Of a stretch of 64,000 nucleotides of DNA, positions 1 through 9,933 are shown in pieces (position 1 is the first letter of the stretch; every line of letters begins with the position of its first letter). Source of the DNA: Ganoderma boninense (taxonomy: Eukaryota; Basidiomycota; Agaricomycetes; Polyporales; Polyporaceae); assembly GCA_002900995.3 (NCBI GenBank), contig CM035305.1, positions 4,324,467 through 4,388,466 on the forward strand, given 5' to 3'. The notes beneath the pieces were generated by a model. It made no database searches, was not told where the DNA came from, and saw only the letters and a list, made by a program, of their open reading frames with translations. The translations under genes and the position numbers were made by a program.

Positions 1-2276
1 TATCGCCCCCCTCCCCAAACACGCGCCCCGAGCTATGGGGAGGAACCTGCATCTTCCGACTCCCATCAAGCATCCATGCGGGGTGCCCTGGCAAACTTCC
101 ATTTAGTCCGCTGCTCAGATAGCTCGCAGTCTCCACAACGCACTCCGTCTCCCTCCTCGAACTCCATGGCGGTCCCCGGACCCCAGCCTGCCGCACACTG
201 TCCAGGCAGGTCCATGCCTAAGCCGGCAGCTCCCGCCGGAAGAGACCCAGTTGACAGGTCAATACCATTGACATGTTCCAGCGTATGTTCCCCCTGACAC
301 GTATCCCCATTTCGCTGCACCTCTTTACTACGTCTGCGGTAGTCCCTCGTTCTCTCGCCCATCTGCTTCGCTCAGCCGGCGCGCTGTGGCTTGGCGTCCC
401 GTGGCTTCGCGTCCCATGTTCATGATTTCGCCCTCAAATGCCATCATTAGTTGCAACGACTCTGCATTCCACAGCCGCGTGTGCCTTTTCTGTCAGCGAG
501 CCGACCCATGTCAATGTGTCGCGTCATCGCTGGGTCACATGGTACCTAGGACAATATTTTTAGGCCAAGGGAATGCCATCCTGTCTGTGCCCGTCCATCG
601 TAGCGATCGTTTCCTCTTGGCGCAGATCGTTCCTTCAAGCATTCCTTTTCCATCGGGCGGCCGCGTACCCATGCTCCGAGCTGACCGGGGGGGGGGGGCC
701 CTGTGTGTGTAACTTTATTGATACCCATTCGTTATAGACATGGATAGCATGGTGGCAACCGAACATGCGAGGTGGTTTCTCGCCATCCTGTTCGATCGAG
801 AAGTTGACGCCATCTGTCCAAATCTAAAGGTACTTACATACCGCCGGTACCTTGCCGTCGCCCTTTTCCGCTGTTATGATCGCCGTCAGCATTCATATCG
901 GTAGACCGAGAATCTGCGATCGCGTCCCAGTGCTCACGCTAACTGCCATATGGGTCCAACAGCCAACGGCGGCTCAATGTGGGAGGCCGTCGTGTGTACA
1001 CGCAGTTGATCACTTTTTGTCCACTGCTATCTATCTTCACTAATGAGTCTTGCCACTACGCATGTTCTAAAATCAAAGTTAAACGGCTCTAAATAGATTG
1101 TTTTCGGCGTCGTGTTAGAGTGATCGGTGCCGCAGCGCTCGCGCCCCAGCTGGCACACCCGAACTATCTTGCAGTCTGTCAGGCAAACGCGATGAAGTCA
1201 TTCGTTTGTGAGCAACTGCTGGAGCAAACACTTCAGTCACTGCTGGGTAATCATTCGTTGCGTTTGCTGCAATGGCGTGGAGCCGGTAAGAAACTGAGAT
1301 TGACGGCGCATTGTCCTTGGCATGATCGGGCAGTGATCGACGCTCCGATCGGGGTTGTTGAAGCTGTGCTGTCTCAATTGCCCGACACGGCTGCACTCGG
1401 CTTCGTTGCGGCTGGTTGGGGCGTCCTTCATCGAGTCTTCCTTGCAAAAACAGCTACCTTGTTAGATCAGGTCGATATGTCTGGGTTGGCCAATGTCGTA
1501 TTCGTCTTCAGTAGTGCAGGTGGAGTTGCGCTCTGCCCGGGACAAGTTAGGTTCAATTTGGGACATTCATGGGTGCAGCCTTGGCTTCTGGGAGCATCCA
1601 GGTGGTCTGCCGACGACGGGAAGGGCACGCGCAAAGGACGTGCGGTCGAGGGGAGGCTACCGGCACGCCATTGAAAGGCATTCTTCGAGAGGGACGACCA
1701 CTCGCGATATAGGGCTAGGCAGCGCCCAGTCGCGCATGGGCAGGTGAGGGGCGCGCGCAAGCGAGGCTGTGAATGATCGCCCCAGGATTGTCAATCTTCC
1801 GGGCAGGAAGAGTCTGCGATAGCGCGCGGTTGGCACGCGCCGTTATAAAACATGCGGCCAATGGTATTACGCCGCGAGGCGTTATGAGGCGTGTCACAAA
1901 TCCGTTAGCTGGGACTGTGATCCGATCCTGGCCCCCCGGGGGAGGGGGGGGCGAGGTGCAAGGGCGCCCGGTTGTCTGGACCACATGGCCGCGCGCGAGC
2001 TCTCGGGATCGTGGTCGGGATCGCGCAGGCGTGGCGCATGGAGGGCGCGAACGTCTTCTAGGACGCGGGGCAGAGCGCGCGGAAGGGGCGATAAATTTCG
2101 CGGAGGGTGAGTTTTAGAATAAGGCTCAACTGACGCGCGCTGAGAAAATGTCCCATTCTCGCGAAGGTAAGAGTGGGGTTATAGTAAGATGGACATAATT
2201 GGTTCAAGTGGGTCTTTGTCTAATCGATTTTAATGCTAACATAGAGGATGAAGGTAAGGTATGGTTTAAGTCTGAT
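1..2276. other. No gene recognised
   Basis: Only short open frames occur on both strands, and none shows a domain, a convincing splice pattern or a repeat structure I can name. There is a run of 12 G at about 687-698 and a GC-rich patch around 1930-2060. It could be the eroded flank of the minus-strand genes that follow. Confidence 0.5.
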
Positions 2277-3525
2277 TTATTTACCGGTCAAGTCGATGAT
2301 CTCGCCGGCAGACCTCGCGGACCCATAGCCCCCTTCGCGCTCACGCGCTTTCGTCTTCAGCGGCGACGAGCTACTGCCCTGTACAAACTCCGAGTCATCA
2401 TCAGATATATCAATTACCCATGTCGAACACGACGCAGCAGCACGCGCTCGGTTCTCGAGGACACCGGGGGTAGTCTTGGATGGCGTGCGCAGAGGTATAG
2501 AGAGGTGGGATTCGACCTCTGGCTCGTCATCTGAAATGGAGATCGCGCGGGCGTTGGCGGCGAGTGGGACATGCGTCTTTCGGGGTTGCGTGCGAGTGGA
2601 TCCGGAGCCCGAGACGGATTTTGACTTAGGAAGATGGGCATATGAGGGTTGAACGGGCGCAATCTCCGGTTGCGCTGACTGGTGTGCCGCGCGCCACGTC
2701 TCGAGCCAGGCGATGGCCTCGCCTGAGCCCGTGAGAGTCTCTACCCCCGGGTGAGCGAGGAGGATCATCGGCGCGTCTTCTGGGATGGGAGGAGACTGGT
2801 TGCGATGGAACCCGTGCCATCGGGTATGTAGCTCGTGCCAGACCAGGAAGAAGGGCGCGTCGTGCAGGACGTCCAGCCATGGCCTCGGTACGGGCAGGGT
2901 TGCCTGCTCCTCGTCGAACTCTCTGAAATCAACAAGAAACCTCTTGGGGGGTTCATGGTTCTATGAGAGCAAAGATGGTTAGCACATGTGTTGTGAGCGT
3001 TGTTGCGGGACTCGCACCTTGTGCCATACCAGGAACCAGCGATGACGTTTCGGTGGTTCGTAGAAGACGTGCTCGAGTCGGTGGTTGATCGGGAAGGGCA
3101 TGACCGCGGTCGAGCTGATAGTTGTGCAGCTGTTGACCGAACTCACGACACTGAATGCCCATGATGCGCACGAAGATGATGTCATCTTCGGGGTCGACCT
3201 CGATCGGGGTGATGTCCCACGGCACAGGGCTCCATACGTTGCCATTGAAGACGTAGCGTTCGAATTGAGTCGGTGCTGGGATGCCACGGATACGAGGGTG
3301 GTGGAACAAAAAGAGCCCATCGTGTGTGGGGATTGTCACATGATCTACGAACGGCACTTGGTCGGACTGCAATGAAAAGGGCAGGGGTTTCACGGTCATG
3401 TGCGACGTGTGAACTTTGTGGTAACGCACCTGATCCCACAATACGAGGACAATAATTCGGCCTTCACTGTCGAAAGGCTGCAAATTTTGAGGTGAGACTG
3501 CCGACGGCGAGGTAGTTCCAATCAA
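2277..3525 (-). CDS. Hypothetical multi-exon protein of a basidiomycete family, with SUMO-interaction-like tail
   Basis: I do not recognise the function. The last exon (2960 down to 2277, 228 codons) is open and ends in three hydrophobic-acidic motifs (ISISDDEPE, VIDISDDDSE, EIIDLTGK) that resemble SUMO-interaction motifs. An intron at 2961-3018 is clear: GTGCGA donor, TGCTAAC branch, TAG acceptor, in phase. It joins WFLVWHK to NHEPPKRF. A short W-H-rich stretch recurs on both sides of it (FLVWHK and FLVWHELHTRWHGFH). The upstream exon (down from about 3525) contains a region whose pattern, an aromatic stretch then DPEDDIIFVR, matches the gene at 5.2-7.0 kb (PEDKVDFLLVR), so the two are paralogs. 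The frame changes once near 3100-3160, where I could not place an intron; this may be a frameshift. The true start is uncertain. Confidence 0.5.
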
Positions 3526-3827
3526 TCACTCTCACCTGGGCGGACGGCCATATTTTGCGTTTACTCGCATTGACTGCATTGACCTGCAGTCAATCGTTTC
3601 GCATGAGGGGAGTGGAACTAGGGGCGTACGAAGTGGCTTACACGTGTCCTTCCTGCCTGCGATTGGTGCACGGCCATGACGTGCGAGTCGGGGATCGCAC
3701 CCTGCGATGCATAGTCAGGCCTAATGGTATGCGAGAGGTTGCTGTAGCTCGACTCACTCCGGCGAGGGTTCCGTTGTTAAGGTTCTGTGTGGGAAGGTCA
3801 TCGGCTGGAAGGGTCGGCTGGATGTGA

Positions 3828-4470
3828 TCAGAGGCTTACTGCGAAGGGGGGGAAACCGTCTGGACTGCCTGGACGGCCCGGCTCCGAGTTGGAAGCATTC
3901 AACGTGGAGGCGTCCATATTGCCATTCCGAGGCCGCTTCCTCGCGCGCCCCAGTTCGCCGTCAGGGGGATGAAGACCCGGCTGCTCACTATTGTTGTGGA
4001 TGTGCTCGCCAGATTTCTTGTCCTTAGATGTCTTGCGGGCACGCTTTTGAGCTTTGGCTTTTTGCTTCGCCAGGTGCGCTTCGCGTTCACGATCGCGGAT
4101 GGCTTCGATCTTCTGAAGATCCTTCTCCTTAGGCCCGACTTGCATTGGCATATGGACTTTGCGACAGAGGCGGCACTGCCGCAAACGAATAGTGGATATC
4201 AGATGTCGCACGGCATGGAGATGATATGGGTGCTCACCAGCATGTTCCATGCGCCGGCGATCCCATACTTGTAACATACACGCGAGTCGAATATGGCGAT
4301 TTGATGGCACCATGGACACACTGCGGGTGCTTCAGGTTGCGGCCCAGCGCCTTCGGAGCATGCGTCTTTCAACGCATCACTGTACTTGACTTTGGGCTGT
4401 GGTGCGGCGAGATCCAAAGGTCGAAAAACTACAGGGTTAGCAGGACGAGCGTAGGCGCGATATAAAGCCA
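3828..4470 (-). CDS. Putative small CX2CX9CX2C zinc-binding protein
   Basis: No named family recognised. A clean intron at 4176-4280 (GTATGT donor, CTGAT branch, CAG acceptor, phase 0) brings two cysteine pairs together: CPWC then CRLC with nine residues between, a plausible zinc-binding cluster. A basic, charged segment follows (EKDLQKIEAIRDREREAHLAK and on), probably helical, then a Pro/Gly-rich tail ending near 3828. An upstream intron is likely, since TGCTAACCCTGTAG lies just before the exon that starts around 4432; the ATG is therefore not certain. It may be the 5' part of the gene at 2.3-3.5 kb, since GTAAGC immediately precedes the stop. Confidence 0.4.
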
Positions 4471-5185
4471 TCGGGCGAGGCTCGGGATGTTGGCGACGTC
4501 GCAGGGGGGGGGAGAGAGGGGGGGGCGTGGAGTGGGAGGGAAAGTGGAAATGAGGGCCCGGGGGGAGGCGACAAGGAAATGCAAATGGTACCGCACTTAT
4601 TTCTAATTTTCGCGGCACTCCGCCTGATTCAATCGCGATTTGTTCGGCCCATCGTCGCAGCGGTGGTGGCGACGACGGGGGCGGGGGGTCGCTGATGAGG
4701 CGGCCTCGTTCGTATGTTGGAATTGGTGCCTGTCTCGCGATCTTGCCACGACGGATTCATCGGTTTGCGCTAATTGATAGGCACAGTTCAATTCATCATG
4801 GATATATTGAAGTCGAGCGAGGACAATCCGCTATTGTTTGGACATCATCCCTCTTCGTGCCCCTCCACCGTCAGTAAGCGTACGCGAGGTAAAGAAGAGA
4901 CTACGTTGTATCGAGTGGGGTATGGCTGTACTCTTGGTGTAATCACGTAACGTAGTTCAATATGTACGTGAACGCGTCGTCGGAAGATGTACGTTTTGGA
5001 TATTTTTACCTGGGTTTTCTGGTACGCCGTGGGTTCGTTAAGTCACTTGCGGGGTCACACTCCCTGTGGCGGTGCAAGTAAGTTCAGTGTCGGGCGTTCA
5101 GCAAAAGCGTATTCGTCGTACCATAAGCTTGGCCTTCTTGGCACGTTTGCCAGCACTGGCTGGACTCTGTGTGCAGTGTGAGCGG

Positions 5186-7046
5186 TTAGCTCAGGAGTAC
5201 GGCGATAGGTAGGGTAAGCATTGTATGTGATGCCATGCTTACGTTCTCGGGGGCCTTGTGTTTCCGGGGAGACCTGCGGAGAGGCGACTTCTGTGGGTTC
5301 GGACCAGGGCCCAGGACCGTAGGCGACGACGACTGAGGTTTGATGTGTGCTGCCGCGAACGTTTGGGTTGTGTTGTCGTGGACGACCGATGCGGCGACGC
5401 TCAAGGACTTCGAACGACGAACGATCAGGGTGCTCGCTGGGTTCCCGACAGCCGTTACAGCGCCGTCGTGGCCCTCACCGTCGTGGCCCTCGCCGTCGTG
5501 GCCCTCACCGTCGTGGCCGTCGTCATCGTGGCCGTCGTCGCCGTGGCCGTCGTCGCCGTGGCCGTCGTCGCCGTGGCCGTCGTACTGCCGTGGCCGTCGT
5601 CGCCGTGGCCGTCGTCGCCGTGGGCGTCGTCGCGGTGGCGTCGTCGCCGTGGCCGTCGTCGTCGTCGCCGGTGCGTCGTCGGTGGCCGTCGTCGCCGTGG
5701 CCGTCGTCGCCGTGGCCGTCGTCGCCGTGGCCGTCGTCGCCGTGGCCGTCGTCGCCGTGGCCGTCGTCGCCGTGGCCGTCGTCGCCGTGGCCGTCGTCGC
5801 CGTGATCGCCGTCGTCGTGGTCGTCGTCGCCGGCACCTTGGATTTGCAAGTGCGTCGTCACGGTCTCTGGGCGTGGCTTGAGATGGAATGTGCTACGTAT
5901 GTAGTGCGCACTGAGTGCTGAGGGGTTGCCGATGGGCGGGGGCGGCTGCGCATCCTTCTCGTTCCAAGGGAAAGGGTTGAACACTGGGACAGTGTACCTG
6001 GGCTGCGAAGGACATGTGAGTTTAGTGTCGAGGTAGGACGTTGCCGGGACACTCACCCCAGCAGGGTGCCTCACTTGCGCTGTGATGTGGTCGAGCCATC
6101 GGGAGAGTCCAGGTGCGCGGGTGTTCGACTTATGGCGCACGAGGAGGAAGTCGACCTTATCCTCCGGCTGGAACTCCTCGTCGGGGTTGAGGATGCTCCA
6201 CTTATGGCAGGTAGGGTCCCAAGCGTAGAAGTTAGCGGGGGGGTACGCGATTTCGTCGTCGACGGTTCCGAGGATGTGGATGAGGAGACGAGGATAATCG
6301 CGCCAGCGAAGCTCTCCGTACTTCGTGAGCCGGACGACAAAGACTTTAGGAGCGTCCGGATAACCCTGTCGTTGGGAGATGTCAGTGGGGAAGGCGAGGG
6401 TTAGACGTGATGCTTCTTACCTCTCCGTAGGCCACGATCGTGAAGATTTCGCCGCAGTTGTGCATGGGAACACTTTCGATCAAAGACACGTACTTCCACT
6501 GCGTAGGCGCGACAATCCCGAGCTGTTTATGCAGCATGCGATGCTCTGCGGCGAATGTGAGGCATTTGCGAGCGTCTGGTAGACGAATAAGTGCCCTCTT
6601 CGCGGTGGACGGGATGACGGTCTACAGCAGGCTCGGGTGAGAAGCCTTCCATATCTCGCCGTTCTCGAGATATACTTCGACGAAGGTAATCTCGCTGAGA
6701 GGGGGGATGGACTCGTGCTCGGGCAGGGTACGGCGGTGATTGTCTACGACCGAAATGTGGGTGGGTTGCCGGAACGACTGCGACGCGCAAGTTAGAAGAG
6801 CAGCGGATGGCGTTAAGCATTGACGTGCTTACCACGACCCAGATGACCCAGTGGAAGATCTTGAGCATGCACGAGTTGAGGAGCGCATCAGGTTGCGAAG
6901 AAACGGACACCTGCATTGAAGTTAATTCGGAGTTCACGGTATTCAAGAAATACTGGAGTTACCATGCTGCCCTCTTCGTCAGAAGAGAAGAGGTCGAGGG
7001 AGGCGTGGGGGGATATGTCGTCGGAGGATTCGGCGGGAAGGTTCAT
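5186..7046 (-). CDS. Hypothetical paralogous-family protein with minisatellite-encoded C-terminus
   Basis: Function unknown. Exons fit by motif and phase: 7046-6963 (28 codons from ATG), 6910-6833, 6777-6421, 6365-6057 and from 6002 onward. The 6003-6056 intron has GTGAGT, a CACTAAAC branch and CAG. The protein starts acidic (SSDDIS, SSDEEG), continues into a folded-looking part (VFVVRLTKYGELRWRDYP) related to the 2.3-3.5 kb gene, and runs into Asp/His/Gly repeats. An in-frame TAG at 6622-6624 lies in exon 3; it either marks decay or is removed by a possible 54-nt intron (GTATAT to CTGTAG) that keeps phase. After the repeat array the tail RRSPRKHK is in the frame ending at 5186, whereas unshifted reading stops at 5523. 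Confidence 0.5.
5460..5833. repeat. 15-bp coding minisatellite
   Basis: Tandem copies of a unit close to GCCGTGGCCGTCGTC (plus strand), with variants such as CCCTCACCGTCGTGG at the left end. There are two non-multiple-of-three interruptions, near 5580 and 5640-5690. On the minus strand the unit reads GHGDD, TATTA or RRRRP depending on frame. No frame on either strand is closed by the pure unit, which explains the long overlapping open frames here. Confidence 0.9.
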
Positions 7047-7368
7047 GGTGTGAGACCGAACGGCCACGAGGAGTGAAGAGTGTGGTGAAGAGTGGGCGTC
7101 GACGAGGCGCGAGAGATTTGGAGGTTGATTCGCCTTTGAGCTTAAGTTGTGGGTCGATGGTGTTTTTTTTGGTCCATGGCGCGCTGTGGATGAATTCGGA
7201 AGCGAATGTCAGTTATCTTTGGTTAGCGTCGCACCTTGACGTTCCCATGTCCTCTCCCTCGACAGTAATTATGGTCTAGGGCCCAGATTGAGAAGAGATG
7301 ATGCCATTTCGCTCTCGCCGCAGGGATTCCGTGGAGGGGTGATTGGTCGATCGGTCAATTTACACTGT

Positions 7369-8640
7369 CTATGTTAAATTTTCGTGGTACCAAAACATCA
7401 GATGACGAGCACTGGGATGAGCTGTGAGTTCGCTGGTTAGCATTTTCGATGTGTGGCGCGAAATATTCTTTGAAAGAGATCCGAGCCAGGATGCTGGAAC
7501 GCGTCCAGGGCAGCTGGCTCGTGAACGCACCTCCTGAGGAACCACTCTATTGTCCATCACGGGTTGCAGTCGGTCTGGAGTGTCTCGTTCAGATTTGTAT
7601 GCGAGAAGCAGATAAATAGAGGGCGTAACACGCACACTAGTTGCGACTTCCCGGCCACACTGTTGCTCCAACTGCGTGATCTCCCAACCAAGACCCGGCA
7701 TAAAGCCCACCCCCTCACAGGCGCGGATGCATACGGTCGTGAACTTCCGGTCGACTTCCCAAGGTGCTTCTCTCGGAAGCCGCCACCAAGACGTGGTACT
7801 GACATTCCATATGTCGATCTCGCCCTCGTAGTTGAGGCGAGAGGCGAGAGCGTCGTATAGAGTCGGCTCGATGTTCGTGGACTGGTCCGTCCTCAGCGCG
7901 AACTCTAGGGGGGGGGCTGCTGCCTAGGGTCTCTGTCAACCAACGCCACGATCGACACGGTCGCGACTTACCTTCCTCCAGAAAATCACCCGGACAATGC
8001 GAGTGCCGATGCCGTGGATCAGAATGTCCTTCGCCTCAGATTGGGGAGGCCATACGACGTCGTTCATGTCGTACGGTCCCTCGGCTTTGGTTAGGGCCCG
8101 GCCAAACCCAACACAGAAGGGGACGTCAGCGAAACGAATGATCAGGGTGTTCGCCACGGGTGAAATCCGCAGGATGGTGTCTGGCATGATGTCAAGATCG
8201 CGCCAGAGGCCGTAGTCAGGGAGGAACACTTCAAGGTGCGCGTAGGGGCCGCACAGGCCCCTCGGAGATAGGAGACCCTTGTGCTTCCAAACGTTGACTT
8301 CCTGTTCTTTGGAATGATTGATATACGTGTTCAACGGAAACCTAGAGGGCTCATCTCCCTAGAAGAATTGAGGTTCAACATAGAGGTAATCCGGTTTACA
8401 GATAAATTCATACCGAGCGCCAGGCGACGAGTTGCAGATACGCATGGGACATGATGGCGGATGACGCTATGATTCCTCGGCTTGAGGATGGAGTATGTGT
8501 TAAAGGTCTCCCGCTTGGGATCATGTGGTTTGGAGTCCGTTTTTTTATACAAATGCAGCGGCTGATCGAACTGCTGTTTATGGTTAGCGACAATCGCACA
8601 CGAAACGTCAATATTTGATTTGTGGGGCACATGGTTCTAA
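7369..8640 (-). CDS. Hypothetical gene, 3' exons of a split or decayed family member
   Basis: Function unknown. Coding character is clear in two exons. One, about 8330 to 7960, reads NTYINHSKEQEVNVWKHKG through a GLCGPYAHLEV segment to VRVIFWRK and ends at a GTAAGT donor. The next starts after CCCTAG near 7926 and encodes YEGEIDIWNVSTTSWWRLPR, then GLGWEITQLEQQCGREVATS. Upstream, 8590-8400 encodes another plausible exon (FDQPLHLYKKTDSKPHDP). The LTR retrotransposon lies about 100 bp upstream. An open frame on its far side (15702-15891) reads in phase across the target duplication into the sequence at 8741-8660, so the retroelement may have separated 5' exons from this gene. Exon joins between 8400 and 8640 are unresolved. 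Confidence 0.4.
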
Positions 8641-8741
8641 ACGAGCTTTTACAACAATCCGATTCTACATGACACCGATCTGATCTTTAGTTGGGCCGTG
8701 ACAGGGCGGTGAGGGGTACCGTCCTTCGGAATGCAAGGTCA

Positions 8742-9177
8742 TGTCACGGTTTTTCGCGCCACACTCGGTCTGGCATCTTATCAGGACAAGTTATCTCTCG
8801 GTTTATCTTATCTTTTCCTTTATCTTGTCTTCCTTTCCCTTATCTCATCTCTCCCTCTTATCTTATCTCTTTCCCTATCTTATCTGCTTCTTAGATCATT
8901 TTCTCACCTGCGACAGGTCCCGGGACCTGCCCTGAACTGATGGTCTGTGCACCGTTCCCATGTAATATATAAAGGGCTGTGATGTGGGATCAAGAACCTC
9001 AGATTCTGTCTTCTGTTCTTCCCTCCCTTCCACTGTAGGGCAGCCTAACAGCCCCTGCCCTCTGCGCCTTCTAGTCTAGGCAATCTATCCTCTTCCCTTC
9101 TGTTGCCACCCCCTGTGTGCCCCATCAGTGAGCCCCTTTGTTTGTTTGTTTGGTGGCGCAGTCAATAGGCTGTGACA
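8742..9177 (+). repeat. 5' LTR
   Basis: TGTCAC...GTGACA ends form a 6-bp inverted repeat. U3 has pyrimidine-rich TTATC repeats at about 8805-8890. The TATA box is followed by a predicted RNA start near 9001. The U5 side ends with repeated TTTG and GGTGGCGCAG. Confidence 0.96.
8966..8973 (+). promoter_or_regulatory. LTR TATA box
   Basis: TATATAAA, repeated at 15485-15492 in the 3' LTR. It lies 35 bp before AGATTCTGTCT (9001-9011), the 11-mer complementary to the primer-binding site. This spacing fits transcription starting at or next to 9001. Confidence 0.75.
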
Positions 9178-9179
9178 TT

Positions 9180-9190
9180 AGACAGAATCT
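9180..9190 (+). promoter_or_regulatory. Self-priming primer-binding site
   Basis: AGACAGAATCT starts 2 nt after the 5' LTR. It is the exact reverse complement of AGATTCTGTCT at 9001-9011, the predicted 5' end of the transcript. Tf1-type elements use the first 11 nt of their own RNA as minus-strand primer; the length, spacing and complementarity match that mechanism. I did not see a tRNA 3'-end complement (the usual TGG start) here. Confidence 0.85.
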
Positions 9191-9380
9191 AACCCACAGG
9201 CCCCTGGCTTAGTGCCCACTAGCCAGCCGTCTTTCCTCTCCCCAGGAGTTTTATAAACGTTTATCATCCCCCATCCCCTTCCCCTCCGAGGAGTTTGGTC
9301 CCCAGGAGTATTACCCGTCGCCACACCAAGAGGCACGGTCACCTCCCAGTCCAGGAACAGATTTCCTGTGTACTTGCGGA

Positions 9381-9929
9381 TTGTGCAGAGGATCGCTTCG
9401 CTACCGTCACAAGGAGCACGCACCTCTTGTCCCTCGGCGTAAAGCCCTGCCCCCATCCGTCCCCCTGTCCCAGCCGTTGCCCAGACCGGTTCGTGCCCAG
9501 GCCCCTACCCCTGTCCGGACTGCCACTCCCCACGTCCCACGCCTACCCCTACAGTGCCGAATCTCAGCCCCTCCACTGCCCGGTTTCAGCCGCATCAACC
9601 CAAAGGACAGCCTCGCTATCATCGAATCCAAGGTCAACGCCGTCCTTACCCGCCTCCAAGCCATCTTCGACCGCAAGGACTTCCTCATCAACCTTCCAGC
9701 CATCGACGTTCTGGCCGTCCAGCACATCGCTGACCAGCTAGAGTGGATTGCCACAAACCTCGACGCACACGGCTTGGAGTGGACCCGCCCTCAGCGACAA
9801 CAGATAGAGTGGTTCTGCAAGGAGGTTGGGAACATTAGTTTTAAGGAGTTGAAGAAGAACTTCCCTAAGGTAGTGAACGCCGTTGGAAAGCTAGACACGT
9901 TTGGGTACTTAGATTGGGTAGTAGTTTAG
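9381..9929 (+). CDS. Leader ORF upstream of gag (ORF0-like)
   Basis: A 182-codon open frame lies in the retrotransposon leader; its TAG is only 4 nt before the gag ATG. The first third is Pro/Arg-rich and may be noncoding. The last 110 residues look like real protein: NPKDSLAIIESKVNAVLTRL, an amphipathic helical stretch with QHIADQLEWIATNLDAHGLEW, and KELKKNFPKVVNAVGKL. I recognise no domain. The tight stop-start spacing would permit termination-reinitiation. Alternatively this is an N-terminal extension of Gag separated by a frame change. The start codon is arbitrary. Confidence 0.5.
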   Translation: MCRGSLRYRHKEHAPLVPRRKALPPSVPLSQPLPRPVRAQAPTPVRTATPHVPRLPLQCRISAPPLPGFSRINPKDSLAIIESKVNAVLTRLQAIFDRKDFLINLPAIDVLAVQHIADQLEWIATNLDAHGLEWTRPQRQQIEWFCKEVGNISFKELKKNFPKVVNAVGKLDTFGYLDWVVV

Positions 9930-9933
9930 AACA

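Noticed and set aside
5258..5921. Long plus-strand frames across the minisatellite
   Set aside because: The repeat unit has no stop in any frame, so these are shadows of the minus-strand coding array.
9178..9456. Minus-strand open frame starting at the LTR boundary
   Set aside because: It lies in the retrotransposon leader against the direction of transcription and has no recognisable domain.
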